A DNA stretch of 64,000 nucleotides. Source: Tuctoria greenei (taxonomy: Eukaryota; Streptophyta; Magnoliopsida; Poales; Poaceae). Position 1 is the stretch's first letter. The number at the start of each line of letters is the position of its first letter. A program made the translations under genes and the position numbers. Location of the stretch: NCBI GenBank assembly GCA_036927565.1, contig JAYESD010000001.1:249641097-249705096 (forward strand). Reading direction: 5' to 3'. The notes under the pieces are model-generated. The model was not told the origin of the DNA. It saw only the letters and a program-made list of their open reading frames with translations, and made no database searches. This document shows, in pieces, positions 56,590 through 64,000 of the stretch.

Positions 56590-57423
56590 GGTACTAAGTT
56601 AGGCTTCAACTCAACATATACCCTTCAGATGGATCGACACACGGAAAGAGTCAACCAAATCTTTGATCTCATGTTGAGAGTTGTTGTACTCACATACGAC
56701 AAAGATTGGGAAGACAGTTTACCATATGACGAGTTTTTCTATAACAATAGTTATCAAACCACTACCAAGATGTCACAGTTTGAAGCCCTCTACGGAAGGA
56801 GTCGTACACCCCTCATGTGGTCAGAGGTTGGAGACTGCATTGTGGAGTGACCAAACTTCATCATGGTTGTAGAAGATAAGATAGCAGAAATTTGAGCAAA
56901 TATAAAGGCAGCTCAATCACGCTATAAAAACTATGTAGACAAGAGGAGGTGTGAACTCAGTTTTGAAATCGGGGATCACATGTATCTTAAAGTGACTCTG
57001 AACCGCAAAAAGCGCATATTTCAAGTGTGTGGTTAATTAGAACTGTGGTACATTGGTCCTTTTCCAATCTTGCAAAGGATAGGAGCGGTAGCGTACGAGA
57101 TCTACCTGTCTGAAGAAATATCAAGTGTGCACAACGTATTCCATGTATCACAACTGAGAAAATGTCTAGGGATCCCTAAAGACTATGTGGTACAAGACAC
57201 TTTAGATCTGCAGGAAGATTTGCGCTATCAGGAGGTGCTAATGAAGATCTTGGATACCGTTATTCAAGGAACACAAACAAGTTTTGTCACACTTTGTCAG
57301 GTCCAATGGAGCAGACAATCAGAAGCTGAAGCTACTTGGGAGAGAGAAGATGTGTCGCGGTTAGAGTTTCCACATCTCTTCAAAGATTACCCGAATCTCG
57401 AGGATGAAATTCAATCTAAATAG
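56590..57423 (+). pseudogene. Gypsy pol 3' fragment: integrase C-terminal half and downstream region
   Basis: The frame shows LQMDRHTERVNQIFDLML, matching the DGQTERVN region that holds the integrase glutamate, then FEALYGRSRTPLMWSE. After stops (56849, 56894 and about 57034) come HNVFHVSQLRKCLGIPKDYV and a chromodomain-like ATWEREDVSRLEFPHLF ending at 57423. RT and the first two catalytic aspartates are absent. This fits a del/Tekay-type element. Confidence 0.82.
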
Positions 57424-57560
57424 GGTAGATTTGTAACATCCAGTTTTTCAAAAATTAATAAATCAAGTTTATACAATAATCAAGTGCATAAATAGGAATA
57501 CACATTTAAATAAAATAACAAAACCATAAAGCAAAACAAATTAAATAGGTGAGTGGCGAG

Positions 57561-57876
57561 CCGTCCACTTGCGATAGAAGTCCCGCTCCTCTTTAATATC
57601 CTCGTAGTCTGTGCTCCGCAAACAGCGGCCTAGCGTCGCGTAGATCGAGTCGCGCCACTCGCTAGTTGACGCATCGCCCCGACCACTCGGTGTGCATGCG
57701 TGTGGCAAATGAATTACTGGTTGACCCGCACGGTCACACGCTCACGCAAAGCGGAGAGCAGAGCTCGATCGTATCCACATCATTCTCGGTCGCCATCTCG
57801 GTACAGTTATTGCCTTCATCTACCCAATAACCTACAACTTGTGCTGCCTGTATAAAATCCAGCCGGCCTGTTCTTA
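57561..57876. other. Unassigned spacer
   Basis: No gene recognised. It contains GC-rich short segments and ends at the TTA flanking the next element. Confidence 0.45.
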
Positions 57877-58821
57877 GGCTGTCTCCAACAATGAAAGGCA
57901 AAAGTGGTGCCTTATTTGCACATTTGCCTGATACTACAGTCTCCAACGGACAACGCATTCCTTGCAAGGCAAAAGAGAAACAACTCGTCGAGCTGCAGCA
58001 GCTAGCCATGAACTTGCTCCGCCTAGCTGGTCATGGAGCAGAAGGGCACGATGGTGACTTGAGGGACGCGAGCCTAGCGGCGCGAGCAGGGCCGCGGCGC
58101 AAGAAGGTGAGAACGCGAGCCTAGCGGCGCGAGCAGGGCCGCGGCGCAAGAAGGTGAGAAGACAGGAGAGGGCTGTGTACAAGGAGGTGAGGAGGCAGGA
58201 GAGGGCTGTGTATGAACGACGAGAAATCCATGGGCGGGGACTCCTCACCGCCTCTGCCGGTGGAAGGGCCGAAGGGAGAAGGCGGAAGGCTTGGCACTTC
58301 GGGCTCGTTGGCAACGGCCACCAGCTCGTCCTCCACCTCGCCCCCACAGGGCCCACGCCGGTCTTCACCTTCCCCACCTCGGACGCCTCCCGTCGATGCG
58401 ACGCTCCCGTCAGCCAACAACCCCGTCCGCCTCCTCCATGAGCACGCGCGGGAGGTGCGCGACCTCGACTCGAACCCCGTCCGCCGGTGACGCCTTCGTC
58501 TACGCCTCGAGGGATGATAGGCTCAAGCGAAGAGGACGAGAGCAGTGAGGGAGGAAGACGATCGAGCGAGATACCTCGCCCGCTCTGCGCATGCGCGAAG
58601 GGGAGTAGAGCAGCGAGAGGGAAGACGAGCGAGGGAGCGGGCGGGGAATACGACGGCCGACGAGGAATGCCTTGCTTGTCGAGGGCCGGCATATTTGTGG
58701 ACCGAAGACGCCCGTCCGCAATGAGAATACAATATGCCTCATCTGTTGGAGAGTGAAAAGTGGGATAAGAAGATGTATTCGAAGAATAATTATGTGTTTG
58801 CCTCTTCTGTTGAAGACAACC
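57877..58821. mobile_element. Non-autonomous PIF/Harbinger-like element, about 945 bp
   Basis: The left end GGCTGTCTCCAACAATGAAAG pairs with the right end, whose reverse complement is GGTTGTCTTCAACAGAAGAGG. TTA flanks it (57874-57876 and 58822-58824). The interior is GC-rich with open frames on several strands but no transposase. It contains a 47-bp tandem duplication and may hold captured sequence. Confidence 0.75.
58066..58160. repeat. 47-bp tandem duplication
   Basis: Two perfect or near-perfect copies of a unit containing GCGAGCCTAGCGGCGCGAGC and CAAGAAGGTGAGA are spaced 47 bp apart. The high identity points to a recent slippage or duplication inside the element. Confidence 0.88.
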
Positions 58822-58824
58822 TTA

Positions 58825-59130
58825 GGCTGACTCTAACGCGCACACACAAATACGGTCACTCATATCGATATTTCGCGCAAGTGTACCGTACACAATTTTT
58901 TTTTTTTCTGCTGCTGGCGCCAACAACCCCATGCTCCCGCCGAAATCCCGTCGCTAGCAGGCGACGAAACAGTGATCGGTTACACGCAAACACTACCGAT
59001 ATTTGAGTCCTCGAGCAGCAGCTGCCAAAAATCGTAGCCGCTTGCGTTCTTCCGTTGGAGTCAGATTTTTACCGATCTAGTATCCATATCTGGCATGCGT
59101 CGTTGGATGCGTCTTGCGTTGGAGTTAGCC
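58825..59130. mobile_element. Second PIF/Harbinger-like MITE, abutting the first
   Basis: The left end GGCTGACTCTAACGC pairs with the right end GCGTTGGAGTTAGCC. TTA precedes it (58822-58824) and follows it (59131-59133). It is 306 bp without coding capacity. It shares its left TTA with the preceding element. Confidence 0.78.
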
Positions 59131-59133
59131 TTA

Positions 59134-59402
59134 TCCGCACCCACTCCGAACAGGCACCAGTCCTAGTTTCTCTCTCCTCATACGAATCAGAGACGAGCGT
59201 TGATCTCCGGTGAGAGGTGTTCCTCGCAAGAGCTGCGACCTAGGTGAGCATCCCCGACCTCGACTCCGCCCCCATGGCCTATTCTCGAGCCGTTTCCCCT
59301 CTCCCTCGAGCTAGCTGCGACAACCCTAGCCATAGTCGCCCTTAGACGAAGCCACCCCAAATTCTGTCGCTCCTGCCCAAATCATCGCCTGCAATGGGTG
59401 CG
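59134..59402 (+). other. Spacer before the CACTA element, possible host 5' leader
   Basis: A CT-rich stretch (TTTCTCTCTCCTC) and a CCGGTGAGAG donor-like site suggest the start of a host transcript, but no convincing coding exon follows before the CACTA border at 59403. This is inference only. Confidence 0.25.
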
Positions 59403-59421
59403 CACTACAGGAATATCGATC

Positions 59422-59690
59422 ACTTACGTCGGCCAGAACAACTTACGTCGGCTGGCCGACGTAAGTAAGTAACTTACGTCGGTCCCTGGTAGCCGACGTA
59501 AGTTAAATAAATTACGTCGGCAGACCGACGTAAGTATATGGACCGACAGTAATAAAAATTACCCACGTCGGCCTCGGCCCATAGCCGACGTAAGTTAATT
59601 GGCCGACGTAAGTTAAGCCTAACTTACGTCGGCCCTGACGTTGGCCGACGTAAGTAAGTCGGGCCGACGTAAGTAGTTGTTTAACCTAAC
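59422..59690. repeat. CACTA subterminal repeats
   Basis: About a dozen copies of CTTACGTCGG and its complement CCGACGTAAG are arranged as head-to-head pairs. Such subterminal arrays bind the TNPA-type protein in En/Spm elements; that role here is inferred. Confidence 0.9.
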
Positions 59691-59699
59691 CGCGCGAGC

Positions 59700-60036
59700 A
59701 GTGCGCGCTCTCATTTCACGCGCGCTCTCCTTTTCCCAACCGACGCCGCCGACCCGAGCCGCCGCCGCCCCGTCGCCGCCCGGCCGCCAGACGCCGCCCG
59801 GCCGCCCCGCCGTCGCCGTCGCCGCCCGGCCGCCACAAGCAAGGTAATCCCTCCTCTCCCCTCCCTCCTCTCCTCCCCGACCGCCCCACCCCACGGGCCG
59901 CCGCCGCCCTGCCGCCGCCGTCCACCTCCCCATCCCGACGCCGCCCTCCCCGTCGACCTCCCCTCCACGGCCGAGCGCCCCCCCTTCCGCTCCCCTCCCA
60001 TCCCGAGCCCCTTCTCTCCCCCTCCTCCTCCCCAAT
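59700..60036. other. CACTA GC-rich leader block
   Basis: CCGCCG-rich sequence with open frames on both strands and no domain. It ends at the AT-rich block that starts near 60037. Confidence 0.6.
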
Positions 60037-60230
60037 TTAATTGATTAATTGTTTAAATTCTTAATTGTTTGATTGATTAATTGTTTGATTGCTTAATTGT
60101 TTAATTGCTTAATTGTTTGTTGAAATTGTTTAATTGCTTAATTTAAATTTGCTGAAATTCCTTAATTGTTTATTAAATTATGCTGAAATTATTTAATTGC
60201 TTAATTGTTTGATTGATTATTTGCTTAAAT
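60037..60230. repeat. TTAATTG/TTGATTG low-complexity repeat
   Basis: Short direct repeats of TTAATTGTTTGATTGCT type run for about 190 bp and are embedded between two GC-rich blocks. It could be part of a leader intron. Confidence 0.8.
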
Positions 60231-60234
60231 ATGC

Positions 60235-60650
60235 ACGACCGTCTTGCCGGCCGACGCGACCGCCGGCTCCCCTCCACGGCGAGCGCCGCCCCGCCCCGGC
60301 CCCTTCCCCTCCTCCCCTCCCCTCCTCCCCTCCTCCCCTCCCTAACCGCCGGCTGCCCGGCCCCGAGCGCCACCGCCGCCGATTCCCGGCCGACGCCACC
60401 GCCGCCTTCCCGGCCGACGCCACTGCCGGCTCCCCTCCACGGCGAGCGCCGCCCCGCCCCGGCCCCTTCCCCTCCTCCCCTCCCCTCCTCCCCTCCTCCC
60501 CTCCCTAACCGCCGGCGGCCCGGCCCCGAGCGCCACCGCCGCCGCTTCCCGGCCGACGCCACCGCCGCCTTCCCGGCCGACGCCACCGCCGGCTCCCCTC
60601 CACGGCGAGCGCCGCCCCGCCCCGGCCCTTCCCCTCCCCTACTCCCCGAC
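60235..60650. repeat. Approx. 178-bp GC-rich tandem duplication
   Basis: A unit holding GGCTCCCCTCCACGGCGAGC, CCTCCCC runs and CCGGCCGACGCCAC starts near 60254 and 60430. A third partial copy starts near 60592. Copies differ by few bases. Long Pro/Ala/Arg frames arise from this composition and are not counted as genes. Confidence 0.82.
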
Positions 60651-61139
60651 CGTCCCCTCCTCCCCTAGCTCCCCGACCCGGCCTCCCCTCCTCCCCGACC
60701 CCCTCCCCCTAGCTCCCCCGGCCCTCACCGCCGGCGGCCCGACCCCGAGGAGCGCCGCCACGGCTTCCCGGCCGACGGCACTGACAAGGCCCATTTAGTG
60801 GTAAGGTAAAGTATGCGAACGAAGACGGTGAGGATGGCAAGCACCTGGAGGACCGTCGCTGGAGTAGGGGTATCGAGGAGAGGAGAAGGGGATCGTCGCG
60901 GCTGCCGTATCTGGACTCTGGAGCGATGGCATCGTGGAGAAGAGAAAGGAAAATGAGTAGGGTTAGGTCGGGGAGGACTTTTATGTGGCCGATCTGAAGT
61001 GTGGACCGTCGGATATTATCTGACGGCTCACTCGCCTCAGTCCTCCGCCTCCCCCGATGGCTTAGTCCTCCGCCTCCTTCTCTAAGACCAACTTTCCTCT
61101 CAGTCTTTCTCTAGTTCTTTCCTCTCTCTTAAATGACCT
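60651..61139. other. CACTA leader, unassigned
   Basis: A GC-rich then CT-rich stretch upstream of the hairpin region. No gene recognised. Confidence 0.5.
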
Positions 61140-61193
61140 CAAAATGAAAATGAGCAACGTAACCTATAGCAATGTGTTACCCGTTTCGGATCG

Positions 61194-61228
61194 GCACGTC
61201 TCACATGCCATTGGCATGTGAGACGTGC
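61194..61228. repeat. 35-nt perfect hairpin in CACTA leader
   Basis: The 17-base arm GCACGTCTCACATGCCA is followed by one T and its exact complement. It lies just outside a larger hairpin (61262-61453). Confidence 0.93.
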
Positions 61229-61261
61229 AGGTTCGGAATTGTCCCTTTTTGGACAGCCTCG

Positions 61262-61453
61262 GAGTGACCGAGGGGGCGTGGCTTGTGACGAGACGCGGGT
61301 CCGGATTTGGACGAGATTTCGGTGGCGTAACCCTGTTGTTCTCTGCTGCACTATTTTTGGGCGTGCAGTGGAGAACAGCGGGGTTATGCTGCCAAAATTT
61401 CGTTCGAATCCGGATCACGCGTCTCGTCATGAGCACGCTCCGCTCGGTCACTC
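61262..61453. repeat. 192-bp imperfect inverted repeat in CACTA leader
   Basis: The left arm (61262-61351) starts GAGTGACCGAG and ends CTGCTGCAC. The right arm (61363-61453) is its diverged reverse complement, ending CTCGGTCACTC. Matches are roughly 70-75 percent by eye over about 90 bp around an 11-base loop. It may be a foldback element lodged in the leader. Confidence 0.8.
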
Positions 61454-61556
61454 TTGGGTGGGTTTAGGATCTATCTGCCTAGGTTGTAGGGCCGTGACAC
61501 ATAACATAACAATACATTAACGACAATTTCTTTCGCGTTAAACTGCAGAGTCAAAC

Positions 61557-64000
61557 ATGGGCGAAGACCGTAGTTGGATGTACAGTGGTTGGAAGAGCAG
61601 AACTGGTGGTCACTCAGATGAGTGGTACGCCAAGACAGAAGCTTTTGTGGAACGAGCTTTTTCGTTGTCAAATAGCGATAAGGCGCGGTGCCCATGTACG
61701 AAATGCCGAAACGGAACGTTTTTGGACAAAGTGGAACTTACGTTGCACTTGTGTCGAAACGGTTACGTGTCACATTATGAGTTGTGGAACTTCCACGGCG
61801 AGACAGCTTCTCAAGCTGTACAAGAAGTGGAAGCTGACAATGATGATGCTCAAGAGGTTGATATGATGGATGAGATGCTGGAAGCTATACGACCAGAGCT
61901 TACAGAAGATACTCAAACAGCAGAGGTTAAAGAGTTCTTCAAACGTCTCAAAGATTCAGAAGAGGCTCTGCATGAACACACTAAAATGTCAATCCTCAAT
62001 TTTGTGACTAGACTTATGGCAATTAAGTCTAAGTTCTTCTTTTCTAACAATTGTTACAACATGCTCATCGATTTGTTCAAAGATGCTCTTCCACAACCCA
62101 ACAAAGTGCCTAAGGATATGTACAACTCGAAGAAAATTCTTTCTGGTCTCGGGATGAAGCACGAAAAGATTGATGTGTGTCCGGACAACTGCATGCTTTT
62201 CTGGAGAGAGCATGCCAATGAGAACAAATGTTTGAAATGTGGTCAAACGAGGTTTGTCGAAGTTGTTAATAACGATGGTAATACAGTGACGACGGAAGTC
62301 GCACGTAAGCAGCTTCGTTACTTACCTGTGACACCGAGGTTGAAGCGGCTGTTCCTTTCAAAAAAAAACGGCCAGACACATGAGATGGCACAAAGAAGGT
62401 GAGCGTGAGAACAATGGAGTCATGACGCACCCGTCCGATGGTGAGGCATGGAAGGCTCTGGACCGGTTCGACCCAGAATTCGCTCGTGAAGCGAGAAATG
62501 TTCGCATCGGGTTGGCGACAGATGGGTTCACACCGTTCAGCACAAACGCCGCACCATACTCCTGTTGGCCCGTCTTTGTCATTCCGTACAATCTTCCGCC
62601 GACCTTTTGCATGAAGAATGAGTTTATGTTTCTTAGCCTCATTGTACCTGGGCCAGATCATCCTGGGTCACGTCTCAACGTGATGTTGAAACCGTTGATC
62701 GAAGAGTTGAAAATGTTGTGGACAGGAGTCGAAGCGTACGACTGTTACAAGAAACAGAAATTCAACCTTCGAGTTGCTTATTTGTGGTCCGTTCATGATT
62801 TTCCGGCATACGGCATGTTTTCTGGATGGAGCACTCATGGTCGGTTGACGTGTCCGATATGTGCCTCGGACACCGATTGCTTTCGACTTACCCATGGAGG
62901 CAAGATATCTTACTTCGATTGTCATAGACGTTGCCTACCTCCGAATCACTTGTTTAGACAACAGAGGAATGTCTTCAGAAAGAACACCGTTGTCACTAAA
63001 GGACCACCGAAATGTCTTGACGGGTCAGAAATATCTGATATGTTGGACAAATTGGTGCCAGATGAAGGTCGTCCTGGATATTTCGAAGGTTACGGAGACA
63101 AACACAATTGGACTCACATATGTGGACTTTGGGAGTTACCGTATGTGAAGTCGTTGATTCTAAGGCACAACATTGATGTTATGCATCAAGAGCGTAACAT
63201 GGCCGAATGTATCATAAGCACATGCATGGACATGACGGGCAAAACAAAAGACAATTTAAAGGCTCGAAAGGATCTTGCCGAGCTTTGTAACCGTCAAACT
63301 CTTGAGCTCTCCGAAAATGGTGGTAAACCACGCGCTCCTTTCTGTCTTCGACCTAAAGAGAAAAAAGAAGTTCTCGAATGTTTGCAAAGGTTGAAATTCC
63401 CAGATGGTTACGCAGCTAGTCTGAGACGAGCCGTGAATGTGAATACGGGAAAGCTCATTGGGTTGAAGAGTCATGATTATCACATAATCATGGAAAGACT
63501 TCTGCCTGTTATGTTTCGAGGCTATTTTGACGATGCAGTGTGGAAGGTGTTAGCCGAGCTTAGCCACTTCTATAGGCAACTATGTGCTAAAGAAATCACG
63601 CCAGAGATGATGACTAAATTGGAAAAGGAGGTTCCGGTACTTTTGTGTAAGATGGAAAAAAATTTTCCTCCGGGATTTTTCAATCCAATGCAACATCTCT
63701 TAATTCATCTTCCATTTGAAGCGAAAGTGGGCGGTCCCGTGCAATATAGGTGGATGTATCATATTGAAAGATCACTTAGATATCTGAAACCAATGGTTGG
63801 TAACAGGGCAAGGGTTGAAGGTTGCATCGCCGAAGCTTTTACTCTTAAGGAAGTAGGATACTTCTCAAGTGTTTACTTTGTAGAGGAAAACAATGTTAAT
63901 ACTTCGGTAATGCGATACAATATAGATGAGCAACCTCCTTGTAGCGATCTCTCCATTTTTGCAACAAGAGGCACTACTGTTGGTAGTTACACTTCGTATG
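61557..64000 (+). pseudogene. CACTA transposase (tnp2/TNPD-type), one frameshift, incomplete at window edge
   Basis: ATG 61557 follows an intron-acceptor-like CTGCAG. The first frame (61557 to about 62370) has the transposase-associated domain (WMYSGWKS, then CPCTKCRNGTFLDKVELTLHL) and a CXXC pair (CPDNC, CLKCG). A run of nine A at 62360-62368 shifts the frame. The next frame is open from about 62371 to 64000 and carries the tnp2 domain: IGLATDGFTPF with the first Asp, CPICASDT, and ILRHNIDVMHQERNMAE with later acidic positions. The DUF4218-like region follows (PPGFFNPMQHLLIHLPFEAK). It runs off the window. The rest looks intact, so the single-base excess could be a real lesion or a homopolymer error. 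Confidence 0.9.

Larger units (their letters stand above)
56235..57560 (+). mobile_element. Deleted Ty3/gypsy remnant
   Basis: TGTAACACCC at 56235 looks like an LTR start, followed by a purine-rich stretch. After about 56500 comes an integrase to chromodomain-region coding remnant. At 57432 TGTAACATCC may begin the other LTR. Most of the element is missing and borders are unclear. Confidence 0.6.
59403..64000 (+). mobile_element. CACTA (En/Spm-type) DNA transposon, 5' part, continues past window
   Basis: It begins CACTACAGGAATA at 59403, the CACTA terminus. About 250 bp of subterminal inverted/direct repeats follow, then a GC-rich leader and a tnp2-type transposase gene. The left 3-bp flank is GCG (59400-59402). 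The right end is outside the window, so total length and the duplication cannot be checked. Confidence 0.93.

Noticed and set aside
56235..57560. Complete small gypsy element with paired LTRs
   Set aside because: The two TGTAACA(C/T)CC sites are similar only at the start, and pol is mostly missing; treated as a remnant.
59422..59690. CRISPR-like array
   Set aside because: Repeats are 10 bp, in both orientations, with irregular spacers, at a CACTA terminus in a plant genome.
60197..60668. Pro/Arg-rich frames of up to 151 codons
   Set aside because: They arise from CCTCCCC and CCGCCG tandem repeats and are open on both strands.

Overview
The window looks like a transposon-rich stretch of a grass nuclear genome. 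The pointers are nested LTR retrotransposons, Mutator-like, CACTA and PIF/Harbinger-type elements, one GC-rich plant mTERF gene of the grass type, and no bacterial or organellar gene organisation. The species cannot be told from sequence alone. No tRNA, rRNA or CRISPR was seen. The only recognisable single-copy host gene is an mTERF family gene, and it is broken.

Stack 1 (about 1.5-32.9 kb). A Mutator-like element (MULE) with roughly 191-bp terminal inverted repeats (1537-1727 and 32741-32932) carries a decayed transposase gene. A 337-bp Tourist-like MITE (4307-4643, TSD TAA) sits in a transposase exon. A minus-strand SIRE-type Ty1/copia element (5002-31690, TSD ATTGT) sits in a transposase intron. 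A 5'-truncated Ty3/gypsy fragment (8374-23120) interrupts the extra ORF of that copia element. A complete minus-strand Tat-type Ty3/gypsy element (8440-21504, TSD GTGCT) in turn interrupts the fragment. This gives four levels of nesting. Each junction after the MULE is supported by a short direct repeat, by a reading frame that continues across the site, or by both.

Stack 2 (about 36.2-54.7 kb). The mTERF gene runs on the minus strand from 54698 to 36192. It is split by a minus-strand, Reina-like chromovirus (36414-53647, TSD GTCTC), which is itself split by a plus-strand SIRE-type copia element (39556-51668, TSD GCCCG). The mTERF gene also carries a tandem duplication, a frameshift and a premature stop.

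Flanks. Bases 1-1089 look like the end of another LTR. The 32.9-36.2 kb gap holds a miniature element, a 103-bp foldback and unrecognised sequence. The 54.7-59.4 kb gap holds a 69-bp tandem repeat, a decayed gypsy pol fragment and two abutting PIF/Harbinger-like elements that share one TTA. From 59403 to the window end lies the 5' part of a CACTA element, with subterminal CCGACGTAAG repeats, large hairpins in its leader and a tnp2-type transposase that runs off the edge.

The most unusual signal is an inverted half-site motif, CGGAC-N2-GTCCG (mostly CGGACTAGTCCG), present roughly 70 times. It fills the LTRs of both copia elements. It recurs, next to a conserved G-rich TTAA module, just upstream of the extra (env-position) ORF in both. 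This suggests an internal promoter built like the LTR promoter. LTR differences were counted by eye, so ages are only relative.
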